Program-made: the position numbers and the translations under genes
Assembly (NCBI GenBank): GCA_947631015.1
Contig: CANRJS010000011.1
Location: forward strand, 1 to 54,390
Length of the DNA: 54,390 nucleotides
Origin: an uncultured Clostridia bacterium
GTDB lineage: Bacteria; Bacillota; Clostridia; Oscillospirales; JAAYOS01
Reading direction: 5' to 3'
The notes under the pieces: generated by a model
What the model was told of the DNA's origin: nothing
What the model saw: only the letters and a program-made list of their open reading frames with translations
Database searches by the model: none
Part shown: positions 8,271-15,565 of the stretch, in pieces
How the letters are laid out: each line of letters opens with the position of its first letter
How positions within the stretch are numbered: the first letter of the stretch is position 1

Positions 8271-9372
8271 CGGCGCGCCTCCCGTCAAGCCGCAGCCCGG
8301 TGTCCGCCGCAAAGACGAACGCCTTTCCGGGCTTTATGTCAAAGCGGACGGTCCCGCCGCCGAGCATTGCGATATTCTCCGCGCTCACTATCGAGCGCAC
8401 CGTCGCCGCCTCCGACGCGTCGTGCTCCGCGAGGACGCTTATGTCGCGCCCCATGACCTCCACGCCGCGCAGACGGCACCCGAGCGCGCCGTCCGGCGCG
8501 GGGATAAGTCCCTCGGGGCGGACTCCGACTATGACCTCGCCGTCCGGTATGCCGTCCGCCGGGAGGATGCAGTCCCCGCCGACGTACACCTCTCCGCCGC
8601 GCACCGCGCCCCGGAAGGTGTTTATCTGCGGGTTGCCGAGGAACTTCGCGACAAAGAGGTTAGCGGGAGAGTCATAGACCTCCTGCGGCTTTCCTATCTG
8701 GTTGACGACGCCGCTCTGCATGACGATTATCCTGTCGGAAATGCTCATCGCCTCATCCTGGTCGTGGGTGACGAACACCGTCGTTATGCCGGTCTCGCGC
8801 TGGATGCGGCGTATCTCCTCGCGGGTCTGGAGGCGCAGCCGCGCGTCGAGGTTAGAGAGCGGCTCGTCCATGAGAAGGATGCGCGGCATCTTCACGAGCG
8901 CCCGCGCTATCGCGACGCGCTGCTGCTGACCGCCGGACAGCTCCGCCGGCTTGCGGTCCATGAGACCGTCTATCTGCACGAGGCGCGCCGCCTCGTCGGT
9001 GCGCTTCTTTATCTCCTCGCGGCTGAGCTTCCTGTCCCCCTTGAAGTTCTGGAGCGGGAACATGATGTTCTGCATGACCGTGAGGTGCGGATAGAGCGCG
9101 TAGTTCTGGAAAACCATCCCCACGCCGCGCTGCTCAGCCGGGAGGTCGGTGACGTCCTCCTCGCCGAAGAATATCCTTCCCTCCGTGGGCTGAAGCAGTC
9201 CGCAGAGCAGGTTGAGTATCGTGCTCTTGCCGCAGCCGGAGGGGCCGAGCAGGCCGATAAGCTCGCCGTCCTCTATCTCGAAGCTCACGTGCCCCGCCGC
9301 AACGACGTCCTCGCCCTTCTTCCTGCCCCTCGCTGGAAAGATCTTTGTCAAGTCCCTGACGGAAACCTTCAT
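8263..9372 (-). CDS. Sugar ABC transporter ATP-binding protein (MsmX/UgpC-like)
   Basis: This 369-residue ATPase powers the sugar importer encoded downstream. Walker A is GPSGCGKST near residue 42, the Q-loop is MVFQNYALYPH, the signature is LSGGQQQR, and Walker B is RILLMDEPLSNLD. The region after about 235 is a TOBE-type regulatory domain, as in MalK/UgpC. The ATG at 9372 follows GCAGGAGGAATT. Many Clostridia share one MsmX-like ATPase among several sugar transporters. Here the gene leads a dedicated operon, so it at least serves this transporter. Confidence 0.94.
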   Translation of the reverse strand: MKVSVRDLTKIFPARGRKKGEDVVAAGHVSFEIEDGELIGLLGPSGCGKSTILNLLCGLLQPTEGRIFFGEEDVTDLPAEQRGVGMVFQNYALYPHLTVMQNIMFPLQNFKGDRKLSREEIKKRTDEAARLVQIDGLMDRKPAELSGGQQQRVAIARALVKMPRILLMDEPLSNLDARLRLQTREEIRRIQRETGITTVFVTHDQDEAMSISDRIIVMQSGVVNQIGKPQEVYDSPANLFVAKFLGNPQINTFRGAVRGGEVYVGGDCILPADGIPDGEVIVGVRPEGLIPAPDGALGCRLRGVEVMGRDISVLAEHDASEAATVRSIVSAENIAMLGGGTVRFDIKPGKAFVFAADTGLRLDGRRADG

Positions 9373-9428
9373 ATAATTCCTCCTGCGTCCCGCGCGGAAG
9401 TCCGCGCGGGCGATGCGCTCTCCCAATA

Positions 9429-9457
9429 ATTATAACCTCATGCCGCCGCATTTGCAA
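9429..9457 (-). promoter_or_regulatory. Promoter of the sugar ABC transporter operon
   Basis: On the minus strand TTGCAA, 17 bp and a perfect TATAAT lie 57 bp upstream of the ATPase start. It is arranged back-to-back with the MATE promoter. Confidence 0.75.
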
Positions 9458-9495
9458 GCGGTTTCATATTCTTTAGGGCGCGCCCCGAGGCGGTG

Positions 9496-9523
9496 TTGCA
9501 ATTTTCCCGCGCTTTGCTATAAT
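9496..9523 (+). promoter_or_regulatory. Promoter of the first MATE exporter gene
   Basis: TTGCAA, 16 bp and a perfect TATAAT precede the gene by about 120 bp. The leader contains a small inverted repeat, GTGAAGC/GCTTCAC (9601-9617). Confidence 0.75.
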
Positions 9524-9641
9524 ATTGACAGAAACACGTCCGAGGCCTCAAGCGAGACCGTGCGGCCACGCTTTGGCACGTCGGACGCGAGCTTTTCGCC
9601 GTGAAGCCCCGCTTCACGGCGGGATATACCCGGAGGACTTC

Positions 9642-10985
9642 ATGCAGAGCACAGGCAACGATTTTTCACAGGGTTCGGTAAAGAAGCGGATAATCGCGCA
9701 GGGGATACCGCTCACCGTCGCGCAGATAGTCCAGCTCCTTTACAACGTGGTCGACAGGATATACATCGGTCACCTCGAGGATATAGGCGACATCGCGCTC
9801 ACGGGACTCGGGATAACCTTTCCCGTGATAGTCCTCGTCGCGGCGTTCACAAACCTCTTTGCGAGCGGCGGCGTGACGCTCTTCTCGATAGCGCGCGGTC
9901 AGCGCGACGAGGATGAGGCTAAGAACATCCTCGGCAACGTCGCGTCGCTGCTCGGCATATCGTCGGTGGTGCTCTTCCTTGTCTGCTTCTTCCTGCGGCG
10001 GCCGATACTCTACCTCTTCGGCGCGAGCGACCTCTCGGTGAAGTACGCGGACGAGTACCTCGGCATCTACGTCTTCGGCACGGCGTTCTCGATGTTCGCG
10101 ACCGGGCTCAACGGCTACATAAACGCGCAGGGCTTCCCGAGGATAGGAATGCTCACGACGGTCATCGGCGCCGCGCTCAACATCGTGCTCGACCCGCTGT
10201 TCATATTTGTGTTCCACATGGACGTGCGCGGCGCGGCGCTCGCGACGGTGATAAGTCAGGGCGTCTCCGCCGTGTGGGTGCTCCGCTTCCTCACGGGAAA
10301 GAAGGCGCTTCTCAGGATAGAGCGGAAGCGCATCCGCATAGAAGCCGCGCGCACGCGGAGGATAGTCACGCTCGGCATCCCCGGCTTTGTCATGCAAGGC
10401 ACGAACAGCCTCGTGCAGATAGTCTGCAACAACCAGCTCCAGACCTTCGGCGGCGACCTCTACGTCGGCATACTCACCGTTCTCAACTCGGTGCGCGAGA
10501 TACTGTCGCTGCCAATCTCCGGCATAAACAGCGGTGCGCAGCCGGTGCTCGGCTTCAACTACGGCGCGGGGAAGAACGGGCGCGTCAAGGAGGGCATCCG
10601 CTTCACCGCGCTCATCGGCACGGTGTACACCTGCCTCGCGTGGATAGTCGTTCTGCTCCTGCCGAAGCAGATGATAAGCATTTTCACCGACAAGGCGGAG
10701 ACCATCTCCGTCGGCGCGGAGATGCTTGACATCTACTTCTTCGGCTTCGTGTTCATGGCGTTCCAGTTCGTCGGACAGACGACCTTCCAGGCGCTCGGCA
10801 AGGCGAAGCAGGCGGTGTTCTTCTCGCTTCTGCGGAAGGCCATGATAGTCGTTCCGCTGACGCTCGCGCTGCCGTACATGGGCTTCGGCGTGGAGGGAGT
10901 GTTCCTTGCGGAGCCTATCTCGAACGTCATCGGAGGGCTCGCGTGCTTTATCACGATGTGGGTGACCATTTACCGAAAGCTCTGA
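9642..10985 (+). CDS. MATE family multidrug/cation exporter
   Basis: This 447-residue integral membrane protein belongs to the MATE/MepA-like exporters, which expel organic cations or metabolites using a sodium or proton gradient. The N-terminal half contains IVQLLYNVVDRIYIGHL, the typical first-helix motif. The duplicated second half contains GINSGAQPVLGFNYGAG, the family's characteristic loop. About twelve membrane helices are expected. I chose the ATG at 9642 because CGGAGGA lies 6 nt upstream; the frame is open further upstream but without support. It is divergent from the sugar ABC transporter and ended by a strong terminator. Confidence 0.93.
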   Translation: MQSTGNDFSQGSVKKRIIAQGIPLTVAQIVQLLYNVVDRIYIGHLEDIGDIALTGLGITFPVIVLVAAFTNLFASGGVTLFSIARGQRDEDEAKNILGNVASLLGISSVVLFLVCFFLRRPILYLFGASDLSVKYADEYLGIYVFGTAFSMFATGLNGYINAQGFPRIGMLTTVIGAALNIVLDPLFIFVFHMDVRGAALATVISQGVSAVWVLRFLTGKKALLRIERKRIRIEAARTRRIVTLGIPGFVMQGTNSLVQIVCNNQLQTFGGDLYVGILTVLNSVREILSLPISGINSGAQPVLGFNYGAGKNGRVKEGIRFTALIGTVYTCLAWIVVLLLPKQMISIFTDKAETISVGAEMLDIYFFGFVFMAFQFVGQTTFQALGKAKQAVFFSLLRKAMIVVPLTLALPYMGFGVEGVFLAEPISNVIGGLACFITMWVTIYRKL

Positions 10986-10991
10986 ATTTTG

Positions 10992-11028
10992 CGGAAGCGT
11001 ACGGGAAAATCCCGTACGCTTCCGTTTC
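10992..11028 (+). terminator. Terminator after the MATE exporter
   Basis: A 14- to 15-bp stem (CGGAAGCGTACGGGA and its complement) with an AAA loop, followed by TTTCCTTT, lies directly after the stop codon. Confidence 0.85.
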
Positions 11029-11084
11029 CTTTCATCTTTTAACGGCTATTTTCGGAATTATGCTTACAGATTTGACATAAACCA

Positions 11085-11112
11085 TTGACAAAACATACAG
11101 TGGTATTATAAT
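11085..11112 (+). promoter_or_regulatory. Strong promoter with long leader before the His/Cys-rich lipoprotein
   Basis: A perfect TTGACA, 16 bp and a perfect TATAAT. The leader to the lipoprotein start is about 175 nt and contains two G+C-rich hairpins (GCGCGGAAG/CTTCCGCGC at 11145-11163, and GGCGC repeats after it). No leader gene was recognised. Confidence 0.75.
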
Positions 11113-11292
11113 TAAATGCGAGAAAGGTTCATGGTCGTATGACGCGCGGAAGGCTTCCGCGCGCCGCGCCGACAGGCGCCCCCTGTCCTGCGTTATTTTT
11201 GGGAGAAGGTGGGTCCGATGGGCTGATTATTCGCATTGAAACTGCTGCTAAAAACAAACAAAAAGATGTAAAAGGAGTTTCTATAGTTAGTT

Positions 11293-11607
11293 ATGAAAAA
11301 GGTTCGTATATACAGAAGCGTTATATGCTTCGCCGTGCTGTGTTGCTTCCTTCTGCCTATCGGCTGCACCTCTACCGGTACGAATGACAAACAGGATGTT
11401 TCGTCCGCTCCGGGCGTGACGACGGTGGCGTTTGTCAGCGGTATGGGCTGCGACGACCCGACCTGCACCGACCCCGAGCACCATCACGACTGCCCGGAGG
11501 ACTGCGAGGACTACAGCCATCATCACCACTGCGGTCTCGACTGCACCGAGGAGAGCCATCATCACGAGGGCGAGCACCACGACGAGCATCACAACGGCGA
11601 TTTGTAA
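11293..11607 (+). CDS. Small His/Cys-rich lipoprotein, probable metal binder
   Basis: This 104-residue protein has a lipoprotein signal with a lipobox ending at Cys25 (LLPIGC), so it should sit on the outer face of the membrane. A short Ser/Thr linker is followed by a tail of about 52 residues with 6 cysteines and 14 histidines. The tail contains a repeated unit of about 13 residues, HHHDCPEDCEDYS then HHHCGLDCTEES, and ends with HHHEGEHHDEHH. Such tails bind Zn, Ni or Cu in other proteins; the metal here is inference. AAAAGGAG lies upstream of the ATG. I do not recognise the family. It stands alone, ahead of a family A repeat. Confidence 0.8.
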   Translation: MKKVRIYRSVICFAVLCCFLLPIGCTSTGTNDKQDVSSAPGVTTVAFVSGMGCDDPTCTDPEHHHDCPEDCEDYSHHHHCGLDCTEESHHHEGEHHDEHHNGDL

Positions 11608-11621
11608 GCCGCGAAAAGGTT

Positions 11622-12153
11622 TTGCGGGAGCGAAGGCTGTGCAGCGGGGGCAAGCCCCGCACCCGTATAGCGGGGAAGCCCTGCGGGCATCCGCGGTGCG
11701 AGACCCCGCGTCCCTGAGTGAGGCAGAGCCTCACGGGCATTTTGCAGGGGTTGCGCCCCCCGTGCCTCTAGCGGGGAAGCCCCGCAGGAATCTGCGGGGC
11801 TTCCCCGCGGCCCTAGTAGAGCGGAGCTCTACCGACACCATGCGGGGATTGCATCCCCGCACCCTGCGTTACTTTTTGCTTGTGCAAAAAGTAACCAAAA
11901 AGCACACAAAGGGGAGAAAACAAAGTTTTCTCCCCTTTGTACTCCTTTTTCCTTTGACCGGAAGGTCTCTGCTACGCGGGACGTCCGTCCGTAGCTTAGT
12001 ACAAGCTCCCCGCTTATATTCTCGCCTAGAACCGAAAGCTTTGTTTTCTCGGGGACGCTCTGCATTACGCTTATAGTGTGAGCGTAGGACCGGATTTTTA
12101 TATCTACTACGCAGGAACTGTTCGATGTCGTCGAATACAGTGGGAAAGTTTGA
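11622..12153 (+). repeat. Family A nested palindromic repeat, copy 2 (truncated)
   Basis: This fills the convergent gap between two lipoprotein genes. It has one full arm of hairpin units (GCGGGGAAGC..., GTGAGGCAGAGCCTCAC, GTAGAGCGGAGCTCTAC), the TTACTTTTTGC/GCAAAAAGTAA boundary palindrome (11870-11895), the AAAGGGGAGAAAAC hairpin and the first part of the core. The core stops at about 12153, where the sequence becomes unlike the other copies. The second arm is missing. Confidence 0.8.
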
Positions 12154-12189
12154 GCTTCCGGGGCGGCGGCACCGCAGCAGATTTTTCTC

Positions 12190-13167
12190 TCAGGCAAGTT
12201 TGAGGTTGAGCGTCAGGACGTATTCCTCGCCGGAGCCGTCCTCGTTCTCGGCAAAGCGTATGGTCATACGGTAATCGGCTTCCGTGTCGGGGAAGTACCC
12301 GTCGGCTCTTACGAGCACTATACGCTCGTCATCCTCCTCGGGGTACGAGCGCAGGGTACCTACGGAGGATTCCCGTCCTTCCACCGCCGGCATTTCTTCC
12401 CACTCTCCGTCCTTCAGCCACTCCAGCTTTGAGCTCTCGGCAAACAGAGTCTTTTCCCCGTTTCTGCGGAGCGTCAGCATGAGCGTCACTTTTTTGTCTG
12501 TATCGGAATATGTGTGTTCGAACCCACGTTTGAGGCCGGGGTTATACCCACGGCTGTCAAGCGACAGCAGGTCAAACGGGCGGTCGGTGATTTCCGGCAC
12601 GACTACGGTGTGCGACAGCTCGTATTCCTCATCTCCGAGGTTCTGCTTCACGGGCAAATTCTCGTCCATCACATTCCTGAAATAATACGTCACCCTGTAC
12701 GTCCCGGGCTCCGAGAAAAACGGAAAGTCCGTCGCTATCACGTGCGTGGAATCCGGATACAGCACCACAATATCGAAGGGCGATACATTTCGTGATGCTC
12801 CCGCACCGCAGGCGGTCACGGTCCCGTCCTCATTCAGCCGCTCAATATCACAGAAATCCCACGAATCAACTTCTCCGCGGCTGTCCGTCTGCGCGAGGCA
12901 CCTGTCGTTTTTCATCACTACGCGGATAGAACAAGGCCGCTCAGCACGGAACAACCCGTAGTCAAACCCCACGGTCTCAATGGTCGCGATGTCCGTATCC
13001 CCGGACAGTCCCTCCACCGTGTTCTCGCTGCCATACGTGCCGACGGTTATAACCTCGTCCGCGTATCCGAAGTCGGCGTTCCTCTCCTCCTCACAGCCGA
13101 CGGCGCCCGCGAGCATCAACGCGGCGACGGTAAGCGCGGCAACGCGTTCGATAAATCCGAGTTTCAT
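12190..13167 (-). CDS. Lipoprotein of a three-member paralogous family (copy 1)
   Basis: This 325-residue protein has a lipoprotein signal ending at Cys25 (LAGAVGC) and should face the outside. The middle contains FFSEPGTYRVTYYFRNV, and the end contains ADYRMTIRFAENEDGSGEEY. The same two signatures recur in the proteins at 35202-36203 and 36324-37361. The pattern of alternating hydrophobic residues suggests two beta-sandwich (Ig-like) domains, one around 60-190 and one around 200-325. A GGGGAGGTGAG ribosome site precedes the ATG. I do not recognise a named family and no enzymatic motif is visible. It may bind a surface ligand, but this is a guess. Confidence 0.75.
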   Translation of the reverse strand: MKLGFIERVAALTVAALMLAGAVGCEEERNADFGYADEVITVGTYGSENTVEGLSGDTDIATIETVGFDYGLFRAERPCSIRVVMKNDRCLAQTDSRGEVDSWDFCDIERLNEDGTVTACGAGASRNVSPFDIVVLYPDSTHVIATDFPFFSEPGTYRVTYYFRNVMDENLPVKQNLGDEEYELSHTVVVPEITDRPFDLLSLDSRGYNPGLKRGFEHTYSDTDKKVTLMLTLRRNGEKTLFAESSKLEWLKDGEWEEMPAVEGRESSVGTLRSYPEEDDERIVLVRADGYFPDTEADYRMTIRFAENEDGSGEEYVLTLNLKLA

Positions 13168-13298
13168 GACAGGCTCACCTCCCCAGTACGGTTCAAATGT
13201 TTTTTAAGAATATCATTCGTCAAAGCGCAATAAATGCGGCTCTTTACGCAATTTTATTATAGCATCTGCCCGGCAAAATTTCAAGTGATTTCCCCGCG

Positions 13299-13334
13299 AA
13301 AAGCACCGGAGGGTCTCCCCTCCGGTGCTTTTTT
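13299..13334 (-). terminator. Terminator after the GH120 gene
   Basis: A 14- to 15-bp stem (AAAAGCACCGGAGGG and complement) with flanking A and T runs lies 36 bp past the GH120 stop. It could serve the minus strand. Confidence 0.8.
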
Positions 13335-13369
13335 GCTCATTATCAATACAAAGCCGTTTCAACGAATGT

Positions 13370-15352
13370 TCAGTCGCGCCAAATCTCCCCCGCCGCCTCG
13401 TCCGGCGAGACGAACGGCCCCGGAAGCGCGTCCGTGCCGCGATGCTCGCCGAGGAAGTCGCGGTCAAACACTATCTCGGTGCCGTCCGGGTTCTCGAACC
13501 TCTGCTCCGGCTCGAAGGCGTACCCGAGGACGTCGCTTGTGACTATGCCGCAGCGGAAGCCGCCGAGGAAGTCGTAAAGATTCGTGTCTATCGAATACGC
13601 GCCGTCCTTCTCCGCGAGCGTCACCTTCACGCCGTCCCCGCAGACGAGGTTGTGCTTCTCGTGCTCATACGGCTGCGCGCCGCCGAGATAGGCGTTGCCC
13701 TCCGCCCAGACGGGCAGGTGCGAGAAGTGCCACTTCGCAAGCTCCATCATGTTTGCGGGCTCGTCGAGCTTGAAGTTTGCTATCCACTCGTCGTAGGTCG
13801 GATACCCGTTGAACACGGACGTGCCGACCGTCTGGTTTTCCACCATGTGAAATCCCATGTCCACCTTCTCCTCGGCCTTCTCCGCCGGCCAGTTCTGGAC
13901 GAAGATGTTGTTGTAGAAGCGGTCGTCGCCGTGGAGTATCGTCATAAAGCCCGCGACCTCGGTGCGGTGGCGGATGTGGTAAGGCGTATAGCGGTCGTCC
14001 GTGCCGCCGCCGACGGAGGTGAACGCGCCGAGTATCAGGTTGTGGACGAGCGCCACGCCCTCGGTTGCGATACGCACCGACGCCTTCGAGAGCATGATGT
14101 TGTTGTCAATGAGCGTCGGGCCGTGGCCGACCTCGACAAACACGTCCTGACTCATCATGCCGCCCGCGGCGCGCGCCGCGCTCTCCGGCGGATAGTTGTC
14201 GTGCAGAAGGTTGGCGGTGATGCGCGTGCCCTGCGCCTGCCAGTCGCACCATATTCCCATGGTGCAGTTGTGGATGTGGTTGCGGCGCATGGTGACGTCA
14301 ATCGCGGCGTGCAGCTTGATGCCGGATATCTCCGCGCCGCCGAGCTGCTGCATGTTGTTGATGTGGTGGATGTGGTTGTCCTCTATCGTGCTGAAGACGC
14401 AGCCCATCCGTCCGACGATACCGGTCTGCTCGCAGTGGTGGATGTTGCAGCGGCGGACGATGTGGCTGCCGACCTTCTCCTTGAGCCAGCCGTGGTATTG
14501 CCCACGGCAGACCGCGTCCCGCTCCATCTGCGTCGGGCTCTTGACGTGCTTACGCGTGAAGTAGTGGTCGTTTTCCGGGTCGTAGTACTTGCCGAGCGAG
14601 ATACCGCAGCATTTGCTGTTCGAGATGTCGCAGTCCTCGATTATCCAGCCCTTCGACCAGTGCGGGCCCACCATTCCGTCCTGGAAGGCGGCGGGCGGAG
14701 CCCACGTCGTCGCGGCCTTCTCGACCTTGAAGCCGGAGAAGGTTATGTATCCTACGCCGGTCTTTGAGGGCATGAAGCAGCGCCTGCGGACGTTTATCTC
14801 GACGTCCTCCTCGTTCGGGTCCTTCCCCTGGAAGTTCGCGTATATCACCGTCTCGCCGCCGTCCTGCTCGGTATACCACTTGTACACCGACCACTCCGGC
14901 TCCCACGAGGGCTCGTATACCTTCCCCTCAAGGCATTCCTCGAGCGTCTCGGTCTCGTAGAGCTGGCGGCTATTGAGATAGACCGCGCCGGTGTGGCGCT
15001 TCGCGGGGGCGAAGTACCAGTCGCCGCCGACTATCGTGGTGTAGGGGTTGTATGCGCCGAAGACGCCGTTATTCACCCTCATGACCCACGTGTTCCCCTC
15101 GTAGTGCTTCCACGACTTTGCCGGCTCCGCGCCGGTTATCACCGCGCCGAGCGGAACTTCGCTGCGGTAAACTATCCGCGCGTCCTCCGTACCGCCGTTC
15201 TGCGGGTCGACGCTCTCGCGGTACACGCCGGGCGCGACGACTACCTCGTCGCCCGGGCGCGCGATGAGCGCCGCGTCCGAGATGCGCTTGAAAGGACGCT
15301 CCTTTGAGCCGTTTCCCTCGCGCGGGGCGGCCACGTTGACATAGATTACCAT
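13370..15352 (-). CDS. Glycoside hydrolase family 120 beta-xylosidase (right-handed beta-helix)
   Basis: This 660-residue protein resembles GH120 beta-xylosidases such as XylC of Thermoanaerobacterium, which release xylose from xylo-oligosaccharides. The N-terminus (YVNVAAPREGNGSKERPF) is the start of a parallel beta-helix. Family motifs include YANFQGKDPNEEDVEINVRR near 171-190 and GPHWSKGWIIED near 229-240. The expected catalytic pair is Asp370 in WCDWQAQGTR and Glu407 in DVFVEVGHGP. The loop between them is about 14 residues longer than in XylC as I recall it. There is no signal peptide, so it acts inside the cell. It is transcribed alone, divergently from the beta-mannosidase operon. Confidence 0.88.
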   Translation of the reverse strand: MVIYVNVAAPREGNGSKERPFKRISDAALIARPGDEVVVAPGVYRESVDPQNGGTEDARIVYRSEVPLGAVITGAEPAKSWKHYEGNTWVMRVNNGVFGAYNPYTTIVGGDWYFAPAKRHTGAVYLNSRQLYETETLEECLEGKVYEPSWEPEWSVYKWYTEQDGGETVIYANFQGKDPNEEDVEINVRRRCFMPSKTGVGYITFSGFKVEKAATTWAPPAAFQDGMVGPHWSKGWIIEDCDISNSKCCGISLGKYYDPENDHYFTRKHVKSPTQMERDAVCRGQYHGWLKEKVGSHIVRRCNIHHCEQTGIVGRMGCVFSTIEDNHIHHINNMQQLGGAEISGIKLHAAIDVTMRRNHIHNCTMGIWCDWQAQGTRITANLLHDNYPPESAARAAGGMMSQDVFVEVGHGPTLIDNNIMLSKASVRIATEGVALVHNLILGAFTSVGGGTDDRYTPYHIRHRTEVAGFMTILHGDDRFYNNIFVQNWPAEKAEEKVDMGFHMVENQTVGTSVFNGYPTYDEWIANFKLDEPANMMELAKWHFSHLPVWAEGNAYLGGAQPYEHEKHNLVCGDGVKVTLAEKDGAYSIDTNLYDFLGGFRCGIVTSDVLGYAFEPEQRFENPDGTEIVFDRDFLGEHRGTDALPGPFVSPDEAAGEIWRD

Positions 15353-15393
15353 ACGGATTCCTCCTTTGTATTTTTGCAGGTCACTGTACCATA

Positions 15394-15422
15394 AGTATAA
15401 ACCCTCGCCGCGCGGAAGTCAA
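15394..15422 (-). promoter_or_regulatory. Promoter of the GH120 gene
   Basis: On the minus strand TTGACT, 17 bp and TATACT lie about 40 bp upstream of the start codon. It is divergent from the promoter at 15481. Confidence 0.7.
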
Positions 15423-15480
15423 CGTGGATAAGGCCTCGCTTTATCCGTTCTCATGCAGAGCGGTTTTTTGCAAAAAACGA

Positions 15481-15509
15481 TTGACAGCGGCGCTCCGCGA
15501 ACTTATTAT
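15481..15509 (+). promoter_or_regulatory. Promoter of the beta-mannosidase operon
   Basis: A perfect TTGACA, 17 bp and TATTAT lie about 57 bp upstream of the GH2 start. The spacer holds the inverted repeat GCGGCGC/GCGC-like sequence, which might be an operator. Confidence 0.7.
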
Positions 15510-15565
15510 TTATCTGTAAAAGTATGCCGCGCCGCGCGCGGCAGTTTGAAACGGAAGTGATACGC

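Noticed and set aside
11139-11387. 82-residue frame starting in the leader of the His/Cys-rich lipoprotein.
   Set aside because: It overlaps the lipoprotein in another frame, has no ribosome site and no motif.
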